Positions 52,144-63,472 of a stretch of DNA of 64,000 bases are shown piece after piece; position 1 is the stretch's first letter, and the number at the start of each line of letters is the position of its first letter. Position numbers and translations under genes: made by a program. Under the pieces are notes generated by a model, which was given only the letters and a program-made list of their open reading frames with translations, was not told the origin of the DNA and ran no database searches. This DNA comes from Echinometra lucunter (taxonomy: Eukaryota > Echinodermata > Echinoidea > Camarodonta > Echinometridae). Location of the stretch: positions 1-64,000 of the forward strand of contig JAPZVO010000109.1 in assembly GCA_029962745.1 (NCBI GenBank), read 5' to 3'.

Positions 52144-54260
52144 AAAAGGAGAAAATGAAGAAAAATCAAAATCTTTGAGGGATATGCTCCCCTCCCAAAC
52201 CGCATCAGGGGCCGTAAATGTATCAGATTTTTTTTCTGGTTTAAAATGACACATTTTTCTAGAGTTTTCTCCCTTGCAAGAATTCCTTTTTTATTTTACT
52301 TCTTCTTTCTTGCTATCTTTTTGTAAGTACACTGTTCACATAAACAAATTATTGCAATGAATTATCAAAAAAAAAAAAAAAAAATTGGGAAAATTGAGGA
52401 TGCACTATAAGATAATGCTTGTAATTTGTGCTCCTGCCCCCCCCCCCCCCCCCGCAGGTGGAGCCTTTCAGGATCTCACAGGCTTTTTACTTTCTTAAAG
52501 GGGTTCAGAACATGAGAAATAATATGCAGCTGTCGTGCATGCTTTGTTCCCTACAATGTAAGTTTGGTGTGCCGCTTGCTAAATACTGCGCCCCCAGTAT
52601 AGCCAAATACTACATTAGCAAAGGTTAAGCATTTAAAAAAATCGAAACTTTTTGTCGCCTTGCTCTTAAAATTATTAGGTCTCAATTATTCCTCAAGAGT
52701 TTTTCTTCAAGTTTACTCCCAATTTTAAAACTGAAAAAAGTAAAAATATTTCAGTTGCAGTGTTTAATTGCCAAATTTCCTGGGGAAAATGCGCAAGAAC
52801 TTATTTTTCCCCGACCTCCAAAACGCCTAGATACGCCACTGCACACACGTAATAGCATTCAGTCAGAGGTTTCTTAAGCAAAACATGGGTGAATAGCAAT
52901 TTCCTTTGGCAAAGAAGGCCCTCCCCCTTCCTGAAATTTAAAGAAAAATAAAAGAATATCAAAAGATGAAAAAGTATCCCTCCTAAGATGGAAAAGGTAC
53001 CCCTCCTGAGGAGAAAATTCTTAATTTTTTTCTACATTATTTCTTCATTTGGTGACAGAATCTTCTACTTACTTGAATTTTGAAATTAAAATATCACTTG
53101 ATTTCCTGTTTCTTAATTAAAACAAATTGCGGACTTGCAGAATACTTTTTGTAACAATTGCAGGCGGTGGCGTATCTAGGGGGACAGATCTAACATCTAA
53201 TAGGCCTGGGCGGAGCTTGGAAGGGGCGCAAAAAACGCAAAAGAGAAAAAAAAAAGAGAAAATGAAGAAAAATCATAATTTCAAGGAATATATGCCCCCC
53301 CCTCCCCATCCACAGGGTAAATGCATCAAAAAATAGAGTTTTTGAAAGGTTTAAATGCCACATTTTCTTTCTAGAGCTCGGTCGCTTTGCTCCCTCGCAT
53401 GAATATATTTCCTTTCAGGATCTCACATTCTTTTTTCAAATGGCCTTTTTCAAAGAGGTTGAGAATTTGAAAAATAATGGTGCAGTTGTCGTTGCTTTGC
53501 TCGCCCTCAAGTTTCATCTGCATGCCTCTTGCTAAATACTGCGCCCCGGTATGGCCTATAATACAGCATTTGCAAAGGCTAAACATTTAAAAGAAATCTA
53601 AACTTTTTGTCACCTTGCTATTAAAATCAGGCCTCAACTATTTCTTAAGCGTTTTCGTTAATTACTCCCAATTTCAACACTGAGAAATTAGAGGACTGTT
53701 TATAAATATGTAATTTCGATCTTCTCTTCCGTTCAATTTCAGTGGTCAACTGCCATACCTCCCGGGTAAAATGACCAAGATACTGCGTTTTACAGCTTGA
53801 AAAAAAATATTCACTTTGTCGCTTCGCTCTCTCGCTTGTACCTTAATGTAGATATGTTTGGGAACTCGAAATGGGGGGGGGGGGGGGGGGCGTAACTTCA
53901 TTGTTTGCCCCGGGCGCCAAAACACCTAGATACGCCACTGCACACACGTAATAGCATTCAATCAGGGTTTTCTTAATGAAAACATGGGTGAATAGCAATT
54001 TCCTTTTGCAAAGAAGCCACCCCCTCCCTTTCCTTAAATTTCAAAACCTATGTATGTCAAAAGATGAAACAGTGGCCCTCCTACGATAAAAAAACTACCC
54101 ATCATTAGGTGAAAATTTGCCAAAATCTTGATTATTCTACATTATTTCTTTATTTGGTAGCAAGAGAAGATTCTGCTGACATGAATTTTTAAATCAAAAT
54201 ACCACTTGATTTCCTGCTTCTTTCTTTAAAAAAAATGTGGATTTGCAGATTGCATTTATA
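52065..54260. repeat. Two tandem units of about 1.1 kb
   Basis: Unit 1 (to about 53160) and unit 2 (53166 to about 54260) share the series GCTTGGAAGGGGCGCAAAAA, AGAAAATGAAGAAAAATCA, CTTGCTAAATACTGCGCCCC, AAACTTTTTGTC, CCTAGATACGCCACTGCACA and ATGGGTGAATAGCAATTTCC. Within each unit, a repeat bounded by GGTGGCGTATCTAGG (53166) and CCTAGATACGCCACTG (52827-52842 and 53925-53940) is followed by the same 310-bp flank, so flank and element were duplicated together. No coding frame. Confidence 0.78.
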
Positions 54261-54486
54261 ACAATTGAAGGTATAAGATGTGTTTTTATCCAGCTCCGTC
54301 TCTGAAGAAACGACCATCCTTTATGCAATTATGAGGGAGCTATCTATTACCCTTATTGTAAAAAAGAACATAATTTATCCACAAAAAAATCTCTCATTTG
54401 GCTTTAAGGTTCAAGCATGCATGATCTAAGTGACTTCGTGGTTTTACCCTAATTTAGCCAAAATCATGTGTGTCGATTTGTGTTCG

Positions 54487-54518
<32 letters not shown>

Positions 54519-55847
54519 GGGGGGGGGGGGATGATTATGCCAGATATTCCCGGTGAGGGAGCGAAGGGCCTAAGCGGGAAAAGGGTGTTGGAAAGGGTTG
54601 TCCTTAAAATACATCGGCATATGAGATAACTGGCAACCTAACTGCCAAATATGAATTTTTATGGCACTTTATTACTGTCTGTATAAACCATCCGGTTTCT
54701 GTATATTACGAGCGAACGAAGCGAGCGAGGAAAAACACACTCTTTTGATGATAAAGTAGCATTTCGTCATCAAAATACATCACATAGGCTTATAAGATAT
54801 TTATGTGCATTACATATTCGGTCAATCCGCTTGCATGTCCAAACTGCCGTCGCAAACCGTGTCTAAATTTTATTCAAGTGAGCTCAGCGAGCGAAGAAAA
54901 TTTTACATCCTTCAATGTGCCTCAAAGATATCTAAATACATGTAGTATTATGATAACTTTATTGTAAAACATGACGCTGTTTGGCTCATCGCCTGGCGGC
55001 GAAAAGCATTCTGCTTCTATAAACGAGTGAAGTGAGCTGCTGCCAAAATAACTACATAATTTTGGTGATGCATATTTTCCAAAAGAATAGCAGGATACTA
55101 AGACACTTTTAGCTTCAAAACTATTGTGATATCCGGACATGTTGTTGAGGGAACAAGAGTTTAGTGCTCAAAAATATCATTTATTTATATAACAGGTTCT
55201 AGTGTATTGTTACTTCATTCTCATGATTTTAGTAACGTATTTGTATAGGCATCTTTCTTTTTCATAATTATATCGTATGATACTAGTAGGCGATTTATCA
55301 TGGGCGATTATCTCCTAAAACTTCTTCTATTTTAGGTCATATCGTTCTACTCCTTGCGGTTGTTTTACGAACATTTTATGAATAGAAGAAAAGCGTCACC
55401 AGGGTGGTCTCCCCTTCCACCTCCCTGGTATAACAATAGTGAGGACAAGGTGCAAACCAATTTCCTTTGATTATAAACTGCGAGTAGAACAACAGTCGTG
55501 CATTATATAGAAACACATGGCGCAAACCAATTTCTTTTCAGAAGAAAAGTAGCTTAACCGGTACTGGTTAATATACTTAAATTGCCAGTAGAACATTACA
55601 TAACATTAGATAGAAATACAAGATGCAACCCTTTCATTATGAGAGTATTGTAACCGGCATTTGCTGAGATAGGCTACTTGAAATGAGAGCGAGTGAAGCG
55701 AGCGATCCAAGAGTTTTCTTTTTTCTAAACTCCTTTCCCCTTTTCTTTTTCTATTTTGCTTTGTTTTAGGGGATTAACAGGGGCCATGCCTCTCTATTTT
55801 TTTTTATGGTGAATTATTGGGGGATGATGATACAGGCCATCCTGTCG
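54261..55847. other. No gene; T29 then G12 tract
   Basis: T run 54490-54518 followed directly by G run 54519-54530. Motifs GAGCGAACGAAGCGAGCGAG (54711-54730), GCGAGTGAAGCGAGCGA (55689-55705) recur as in other repeats here. No gene recognised. Confidence 0.45.
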
Positions 55848-55949
55848 GCTGCTTCAGAGCTGCGAGCGTGAAATGCGGGAAATTGAATGCTCGGAATATA
55901 AACTTTAATGACAAAATCATGAAATTGACCGGGAAAACCTATGATATCG
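55848..55949 (+). repeat. 102-bp repeat, copy 1 (inverted copy at 61776)
   Basis: GCTGCTTCAGAGCTGCGAGC to GGGAAAACCTATGATATCG. The reverse complement lies at 61776-61877 with one difference noticed. Related words (GAAATTGAATGC, GATCGGGAAAACCTAT) also occur at 63410-63472. Confidence 0.85.
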
Positions 55950-56269
55950 GCTCATATCGGGTCCTCATGAGCCGATTCCCATAAAATTTGGGCTGTGGAT
56001 GTTTTTCATCATGCTCCATCAAGACATGGTATCGAAATTCTGAAATTTAAAAAAAAAAAAGTTTTTTGTGTCGTCATCGCTTCGGTGCTCTATCAGGTGG
56101 TTAAATAAAAAATCAAAGTGAATACAGACCATATAAAAATATAATTATTACAATTATCGAATCACACTCAAAGATTTCAGATATTAGAGGAGGGGGATCC
56201 TTTTGAATCTGCTTTCCTATTTTTCGACATTTCGTACCAAAGCGTAAATCTTACTCCATTTTAATAATG

Positions 56270-56458
56270 ATAATTAATAACTCTTATTTACCTAGGGTAG
56301 CCACTTCAGCTATCAGCTGATCTTCCAGCGGGCCCTGCAGAACATAATGCAGAAGGTCCCATTTTTGTAAGTCTTTGGTATGACTCGGCCGGGGATCGAA
56401 CCCACGACCTTCCGTTCATGACGCGGACGCTCTATCAATTGAGCCAACATGCCCGGTT
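56270..56458 (-). mobile_element. tRNA-derived SINE
   Basis: On the minus strand the head (56456-56381) shows CCGGGCATG, an A-box-like TGGCTCAATTGATAGAGCG, an anticodon-loop-like GTCATGA and a clear B box GGTTCGATCCC. The body continues CTGCAGGGCCCGCTGGAAGA, AGCTGAAGTGGCTACCCTAG and ends GTAAATAAGAGTTATTA, an AT-rich tail typical of SINE 3' ends. The acceptor stem does not pair, so this is not a working tRNA. Pol III boxes look intact. Confidence 0.75.
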
Positions 56459-56593
56459 TTTCATGTAAGAAAATATCTCACCATGGGACTGTGTATATGA
56501 TTAACTTGTTCTTATTAAGTGAAAGGTGGATTAAATTTTCATCCTTCGTTATTTTTTTTTTTTCTCTCTCTCTCTCCTGTATTTTTATTTCAG

Positions 56594-57330
56594 GTCTTTT
56601 TGAGAATCATGGCAGGAAAACCAAGTGAGTGAGTTAATTACTTTACAAAAAAGCATAGCATTGTAATCAAAACATCGAACGAACGTCATTTTTCGTTTCT
56701 ACATGTATTGACTTCAATTTCAATTGGGGAGTGCCTGTTACGGCATATTTTGGTAGCAAAACCAAGAGTGCAGCTACGAAAATGTGCAGTATATGCAGTA
56801 GTACGTTACTGCACATTTTTGGTACACTGCACGTTTTTTGTCACGGAGCTTCGTGACCAAAATGTGCCGATAGTTCACCTACATACCTGCTGGGAATCTA
56901 CGGACAATAAAGTGCTTGCAAATTTGGTAACGGAGCTTCGAGGCTGTGGGGGAAACTGTCCTACTTATGATAGGTGAGGTTACAAAATGCGCCGTCAAAG
57001 TACTCCACATTTTGATGGTTCCATTGCCAAAATGAATAACTTAAATGAATAGCTTATACTTAACACAACTTTCGTTTTTTGATCTTCTGTAATTGACATT
57101 ATCTTGTATTGCGCCTTGAGCATCTCTTGAGATGGATATGTTGCGCGTTATAAATATTGTCATTATTATTATCTTTATTATTATTATCAAAATTTGCCGC
57201 AAAAGTGCTATTGCGAACATAATTTGTATAATGTTATCACATTGCAAACTATGTTTATTTTGCTTGTCATTCTTTTTTCGCAGTAATCGTACTTCCTCTT
57301 ATTTATTTGTTACAATGCTCTGTTTCAGAT
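56594..57330 (+). CDS. Possible 5' exons of a secreted protein (speculative)
   Basis: A strong polypyrimidine tract and ATTTCAG precede 56594; GTCTTTTTGAGAATCATGGC then AGGAAAACCAA ends at a consensus donor GTGAGT (56622). A second acceptor TTTTTTCGCAG ends at 57283. Joining the two gives MAGKPIIVLPLIYLLQCSVS then DQWC before a stop, which has the form of a signal peptide. No downstream exon was found and the length is too short to judge. The peptide could be chance. Confidence 0.2.
56740..57035. repeat. Block of CAAAATGTGC/GCACATTTTGG words
   Basis: AAAATGTGCAGTA, GCACATTTTTGG, CACGGAGCTTCG, CAAAATGCGCCG and CCACATTTTGATGG recur in both orientations. CGGAGCTTCG occurs twice (56844, 56930). 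Confidence 0.5.
57085..57190 (+). mobile_element. LINE 3' untranslated end
   Basis: TTGTATTGCGCCTTGAGCAT, GATGGATATGTTGCGCG and TTATAAAT followed by ATTATTATT. The order matches the LINE 3' ends at 6946-7083 and (reversed) 10386-10270. No coding part remains. Confidence 0.65.
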
Positions 57331-60035
57331 CAATGGTGTATTTAGTGCCAAATTGACTAAAATTAAGAAATGTGTTGTTTATTTGGAGACCTTGATAGAA
57401 ATGTTTTCTGGGGCTCAGACTACAAGAAAAGGGTGTGGCTGAGCTTTAATACTTATTTAAACTTGAGAAAGTGGATTTCCGAATCTTCTTTAGTAATAGA
57501 GTATGCAGTGTTAGAATATTTCAAAGAGAACCTTCTCTTTTCGATTCTACCTTTCATTTTGGAATGGCTATTGTACCGGGCGTTAAAAAGGAAAATGCAT
57601 TTCATCGGTACTGAACTTCTAACCGTATAAATGAATATTTCCTATATGCTTTCTAGCACTAACTAGTTTGGGTTTTCAGGGTCACACGTATCACTGAACA
57701 CCATTGTCTTCGAATCTTGTGCATTATTTTATTTTGTTCTCTGTTTTTTACAAAACAAAAAAGGAAATGTTTGAGTTGAATGTCTTAGTCAACTGCATCG
57801 GTAGCTCTTCGTAGGCATGACAACAACTAAGAATAAAGTAGTTAATAGCAAATGAAATATTAGTACTTTGCCAACATGTCACGTTTGAAACTTTATGTTT
57901 TTAAATTCAATAAACTCCTTATTCTTCATTTAAATGCTAAAAGAGCCCAGAGAGAGAGAGAGAGAAAAAAAATCGTAAAAAACCAATTGGAAAACTGATA
58001 TATATCTTTGAAAAGGATTTATTCAAAAATTTTGTTTCAGATGTTACATGTATTAACGGAAAACGTGAAAGTATAACAATGGTTTTGTTTGAAAAATGTA
58101 AATTTAGAGACACATACACAATGTACCAGCCCAAGTAGCCAGTGTTAATAGAACACATAATGAATCATGAAATATGAATGGAATTATCATACAACTTCAT
58201 TATGCTATACGTATACATAAGCTGGTACTTTTGGAGTCTTTTCTAATGGCCTATAGGAAAAGGGGTTATGCATTTTACATCGGGTTAATATGCGCGTGAA
58301 AGGGGCGATTTTGTAAGTAGGCCTACGCCAATGATCTCAAACGGAACCACATACTTTACTTCAGATAAGTAGAAACAAGCATCAGTTTAATTTACAATAT
58401 GGATCTTTTTGGAAATGAAGTTTACATTAATGGTACAAAAAATTTTATAACTGTATTAAGAAGGAAAAAACAGTACCTACCTATGACCTTCCAGGAAAAT
58501 AGCAAGAAAAAGCTGTAGAAGGAGGAAAACTGAATTAAAAAACAAACAAACAAACATTTATGTTGCCATGTGGTCATCTGTTTCTTTAGATATGTTTTAC
58601 TTCTAAAAAAAAAAAAAATGAGTATGTCTCAATATTTGAAGAGCTTATTTCCAAAAGGCAATAATCCATTTGTCACCGAAACCAAGATATCGGTAGGGCT
58701 GGATGCTTGTCCCATATGCACTTCAAGATAACTCTTTTATTTGGAAACTAGAAAAAAAATGATATATTTTCCCAAAAGACGCTTGATGCATTTTGCCAAA
58801 ATCAAGGATTTTGATTTATATTGTTTTCCTTCCTACGAAACATGAAAACTGTTGAAGTTTGCAAGTACCAACATCAATCAGATGATGGCCACATAAATTT
58901 TGTTTGTTTGGTTGGTTTTCTTTTTCTTTTTTCCTCCTTCTACCCACATGTTTTATTTTTGTGTCTATATGTCTCTGTATCTTATGGTTATATATGTATT
59001 TTACATTGATCTGCATGTAAAAAAAACCCCGCAAATATCCATAATATTATACAATGGAATGATAACAATAATAATGATGAAAATTTTAAAATCGTCACTT
59101 CCATTATGCATAATGCTCAAGGCGCTGGGGAAAAACGACGAATTGAAATTGAACTCTTTTAACGAATGATTATAAGAGAAATCCTGCATGTGTTGTACTT
59201 TTTCTAGAGTTACTGATACCTGTTTTATTTTGACGGATTCGCACGGATCATTTCACGGATCATTGGAAGCAATCTGTAAAATAATTTTTAAAAAAGACAT
59301 TCCTTAAAAAATGTTCATGCAGGATTTTTTCTTAAATATTCAAAGATATTTAATATGCTAGTATTTCCAAATGTGAAAAAAAAATGAAGAAGGAAAATTA
59401 AGAATAAAAATTCTTGATTTACTCAAAATTACTCAGAATGGATATAGCGTCTTTTGGAAATAAACTCTTCATATTTCTCTACAAAGAGAATAATAAATCT
59501 CAGTAAACTATACGAAGGCATATACCTATATGAATCTTTGACTCTTCATTTTAATGCAAGAGCCTCGTAATTAAAAGTATCAAAATGTGAGGGAGAAGGG
59601 TTCTCTCTCTCTCTCTATCATGGCATTTTATCATTTTCATTTCTTTCAAATTGCAATTGAAGTGACTGGCCAATGTTATCTTTGATCATGAAGACATTTT
59701 TTTTTTTCTTCCTTCGGCCTTCTTGACCGAAAACAATGATATTTTTCCCCCTTTATCTACTCTGCTCACTGCGGATTTTCATGTTTATAGAAGTAAGTAT
59801 TATGTTCCTTCTTTTTTTCCCCATTTCCCCCCTTTTCCTCATTTTCATGTCTACACGTTATGTAATATAAATATACGTGTGCGCTTGTGTGGGTGTGTAT
59901 GTGTGCTGTGAATTTATTTATATGAGGGGTGTGCGTGCGCGTGTTAAAAGGAGGGGCATGTCATGTATATGTGTTTTTGCCAACAACTTGCAAAACTGAT
60001 GAAACTATGAGTCATGTACAACACATTTCTTTCTA
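57191..60035. other. No gene recognised
   Basis: AT-rich. Short frames (57370-57630, 58821-59009, 58900-59169, 59723-59911) are not recognised. (GA)n at 57950-57964, CT tract at 59603-59617. Confidence 0.4.
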
Positions 60036-61180
60036 CATAACCTGACCCAAGTCCCCCAGCCAATAGGCGTCAATCCTGGAGTGGGGGAGGGGAGGGGGAG
60101 CGCTTGCCCCCAAAAGAAAAATAAGGAGAGGAAAAGATATCATACCCTCGCCCCCGATAACTTCCGAACTGAAAAAAAAGAAAAAGAAAGTTAAAAGTAA
60201 AAAAGAGAAAAGAAAAGAAAAGGAAAGAAGGAAAAGGAAATAAAGTGGAAAACAACGAAACAGAAAGGAAATGGGAACTGGAAAATATATCTTACCCAAA
60301 ACCGATGATAATTACTATTTAAAGGAAAGAAAATTGATTTGCATCTTACGTCTGTATCTAATGTTATACTTTCCTTCTACCCATATAAAGTAAAAGCTGG
60401 TCGGCAATTCAAATTTACAAACAACATCTGCTGTATCTTGGTGACGAATCCAGTTCATTTGGATCGGTTGTTGACTATACAACTTCCGTCTCTGCGCTCG
60501 CTCATTGATGTATGTTAATGGTAAAGGAAAGCAAACGAATTCGGTGAGATGACCCCTCAAGTCACTTTAATGTAGCTTACAGTTGCCCGCCTCCCCCCCC
60601 CCCCCCTCCGAAATTTGGGAAACTTACATTTCTTCACTGAAAAAAAATCACAATATCCACTATAGGTGTGCAACAAATCCTTTAATTTCACATCAAAATA
60701 TGCAAAAGTGCCCTTATCACAAGCTAGGTCGCTTTGATCCCTCACTTTTGAGTTTCTTCGATTTTTTTTTAATGCGTCTTGTCCCTAAGTCCATGACACC
60801 CAGGCCTAGGGTTCATCTCCGCTTGGTCGTCTTGCCCGCCCCCCCCCCCTCTAAAATGGACCTACGCCTCTGTCCCCCTCCCATGGCATCCAAAAGTCAT
60901 ACATTCACACCCATACAACCCTCCCGCACCCACACAACCCCAGACGCGCGCGGGAGTAAACATTATCTTTTGCTCATGCATGTAGAACTGCCCCACATGG
61001 AAAATACACACATAACTGTAGGGGAGTGAGGTTAGACAATGAGTGATGAGAGGGGGCGCTATAATATGCATGTAAGAATGACCCAAATCCTGGACTTGGG
61101 TCATTCCTACATTTTTACTAGATTTAACCCGTTTACCTCAGGCACTTCCAAGGTGAATTAAGGTTTATCACCTGTACACA
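60036..61180. other. No gene; repeat-like text, small hairpin at 61072-61110
   Basis: G/C tracts at 60079-60100, 60591-60607 and 60839-60849. GTAAGAATGACCCAA and TTGGGTCATTCCTAC (61072-61110) form a hairpin with one or two mismatches. Confidence 0.5.
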
Positions 61181-61182
61181 CA

Positions 61183-61530
61183 CTGTAAAAAAAAAATAAT
61201 AAAGCTGTATTTTTACATTGACAAAATACAGATAGAACATGTAAAGTAAAAAATTGCAGCGGATGGTCTCTGTAAATATAATATGGATGTTGTAAAAATA
61301 CATCAAATTTTGTTGTGAATATGATATACAGATTAGATCTGTACTTCTAAAGCAGTTCAGGAGTAAACATACGTCAAACTGCCATCAAACTACACACTGT
61401 GCGTAATTTTTAAGCTTCAAGTTGTTAAAAAAATGGTGATTGTACATCTTGTTGTTTTTCCTTCTGAGTTTTGCATAGGAAAACAACAAGATGTACATTA
61501 CTGTTGTTAAATTAATGTTGCTAAACAATT
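61183..61530. repeat. CACTGTAAAAA-bounded block with a strong hairpin
   Basis: Begins ACACACTGTAAAAAAAAA; TGTAAAAATAC, TTTTACAT and AACATGTAAAG words recur. At 61439-61501, TGTACATCTTGTTG plus TTTTTCC pairs with GGAAAACAACAAGATGTACA around a loop of about 15 bases, with one bulged base. Confidence 0.6.
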
Positions 61531-61775
61531 CGAAGTGTAAAATTCACTGACTTACCAGAAACATTTTTTTTTTGGTACTTTTTACGCACACGCCCACACC
61601 CGCACCTACTCTAACACATATTTATACACACATACGCACCCGTACGGCGCGCGCAAATACAATCGAACCCTGACGAGCTGACAACTCAGCCGGAAGGCTG
61701 CATTATGATGCTTTCAGCGAGTGAAGCGAGCAAGAAAATTTTCAAATCTTCACCTTTCGTCTTTCTACCCCATTT
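61531..61775. other. No gene; CAC-rich spacer
   Basis: Contains GCACACGCCCACACCCGCAC-like text and GCGAGTGAAGCGAGCAAG (61718-61735). Confidence 0.4.
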
Positions 61776-61877
61776 CGATATCATAGGTTTTCCCGGTCAA
61801 TTTCATGATTTTGTCATTAAAGTTCATATTCCGAGCATTCAATTTCCCGCATTTCACGCTCGCAGCTCTGAAGCAGC
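61776..61877 (-). repeat. 102-bp repeat, copy 2 (inverted copy of 55848)
   Basis: CGATATCATAGGTTTTCCCG to GCTCTGAAGCAGC; near-identical to 55848-55949 on the other strand. Confidence 0.85.
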
Positions 61878-62105
61878 TTTCAAATTCAAATTGGGTCATT
61901 CAAATTCACTGTCCGAGCAATCAATTGTTCATTTGGGTCATTCAAATTCAAATTCAAAGTAGGAGCATGCATTTTGATAAATGTGCAATCAAATTCATTT
62001 CAAGCCAGCGACCGAATCTCCTTGGTCATTCATATTCGTTTAAAGGCAACCAAGTTCCAACTAAGTGCATTCAATTTAAAATATTCATTGCGTTTAGTTA
62101 GCTTG
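61878..62105. repeat. Block of CATTCAAATTCA words
   Basis: GGTCATTCAAATTCA, ATTCAAATTCAAATTC, CATTCATATTC and GCATTCAATTT recur. The wording is related to the GAATTGAA-word block at 63175-63460 on the other strand. Confidence 0.55.
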
Positions 62106-62451
62106 GGGTCAATGTGGGTGTTTTTCACTGAGTTTGGAATAAATTGGACTTCTTTGGCAAGACATTTGCCATAATGTTATCATGCTTAAGTCCACTATCT
62201 TAGGTTTATGCCGTAAATGCTTCCATTGAAACTGGTAACATGGAAATTATAAACATTTAGTATTGCTGTTTATTTAGGCTTCCACATGAGAGGTTTTGAG
62301 ATCATGTTGTTTGTCAGTTGGGTTTTTAATTGACGCATTTTATGGTTAGTGTTGTGATTTTGTCTTTTTATGGGTGGCGTCATCATGGAGTATAAGTTAG
62401 AAATTATGCCGTTATGCTGTTAAAGTATTGAAGTATACATGAGTATATAAG
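62106..62451. other. No gene recognised
   Basis: AT-rich spacer without evident structure. Confidence 0.35.
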
Positions 62452-62740
62452 GATATGATATCATTGTAAATATACAAAGATAGGAAGAAAACGTCAGTGA
62501 GTGTCATAGTTATGATAGTGTTGAGTTTCAAATTTTCGACCTTTGATTAGATCATCTTCAGAAACTATAGGTAAAACTGAACATTTTCATGCCTTCTTAT
62601 ATCAGTGTATACAAAAACAGTTCTTGTTCTGTTTACCTCAGTTCCAGAAGATACAAGTCGAAAATTTGAAACTCAACACTATAACTCTCATCGGAGTTTT
62701 CTTCCTATCTTTGTATATTCATATCATCCATAATAATTAT
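62452..62740. mobile_element. Foldback element with about 80-bp arms
   Basis: ATATACAAAGATAGGAAGAA with GTTGAGTTTCAAATTTTCGA on the left is matched in reverse at 62655-62735 (TCGAAAATTTGAAACTCAAC, TTCTTCCTATCTTTGTATAT). Pairing continues weakly into the loop (ATCTTCAGAAACTATAGGTA against ATCTTCTGGAACTGAGGTAA read in reverse). No coding frame. Confidence 0.78.
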
Positions 62741-62881
62741 GGATATCATTGTAAGTGGATACAAATTCACCCTTAAAAAAAAGAATAAGCATTGTAGAAG
62801 CCTACGAAAATGGGATTTTTTCTGGTGGTGTGTGTGCGTGTGTGTTAGGGGTGAGGGATGTGCGGGTATATTGTGTACATT

Positions 62882-63089
62882 CTAAAAAGGGATTAGTCAA
62901 GATAACCAATGTGTTGGTGAATTTGTGTCTGACCCAAAAATTAGTTAAAATCGACCAAAATTTGGGTACATTGATTTTCAACAAATAATTTGGTAATTAT
63001 GACCATCATCATATTGGTCAATCTTCACCAAAATTTTGGTCGGACAATATGCGCCACCATAATGGTTATTTTGACTAATCCTTTTTCGG
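62882..63089. mobile_element. MITE with CCAAAATTTGG words and 26-bp ends
   Basis: Left end CTAAAAAGGGATTAGTCAAG then ATAACC; right end, reversed, CCGAAAAAGGATTAGTCAAA then ATAACC. The interior repeats TTGGTGAA, CCAAAATTT, TTGGTCAA and related words in both orientations. Confidence 0.72.
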
Positions 63090-63174
63090 AGCGTGCTCGT
63101 TTATCAGAAACAACCAACGCTCGTCCCGCTCTCCCCCTCATAACCCCCTTTTTATCTTCTCCACTAAATTGAGT

Positions 63175-63472
63175 GCACGAAGTAGGAAATTGATCGCCTG
63201 AAAATGAAAATGAACGCCCCTAACAGCGTCATCGTGACTACGAGTTGAATTTGAATGCGCAAGTAGGAAATACAATGCTCGCACATGGAATTGAACGCCC
63301 ATGCGTGATTTTGATTTACAGAAAGAGAATAAGAGCGCCCATAAATGAAATTGATCGATCGGATTCGGAATTTGAAAGCCCGAATGTCTTCGCGGGGCGT
63401 GCGTTGCGTGAAATTGAATGCACGTTCATGAATTGGAATGGAAAAAGTATGTAATTGATCGGGAAAACCTAT
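63175..63472. repeat. Block of GAATTGAACGCCC/GAAATTGATCG words
   Basis: GAAATTGATCG, GAAAATGAACGCCC, GAATTTGAATGCGC, GGAATTGAACGCCC and GAAATTGAATGCACG recur about every 25-30 bp on a loose pattern. It ends ATTGATCGGGAAAACCTATA, close to the 102-bp repeat wording. Confidence 0.6.

Noticed and set aside
56381..56458. Functional tRNA gene (minus strand)
   Set aside because: A and B boxes are present, but the acceptor stem does not pair and a SINE body and tail follow.
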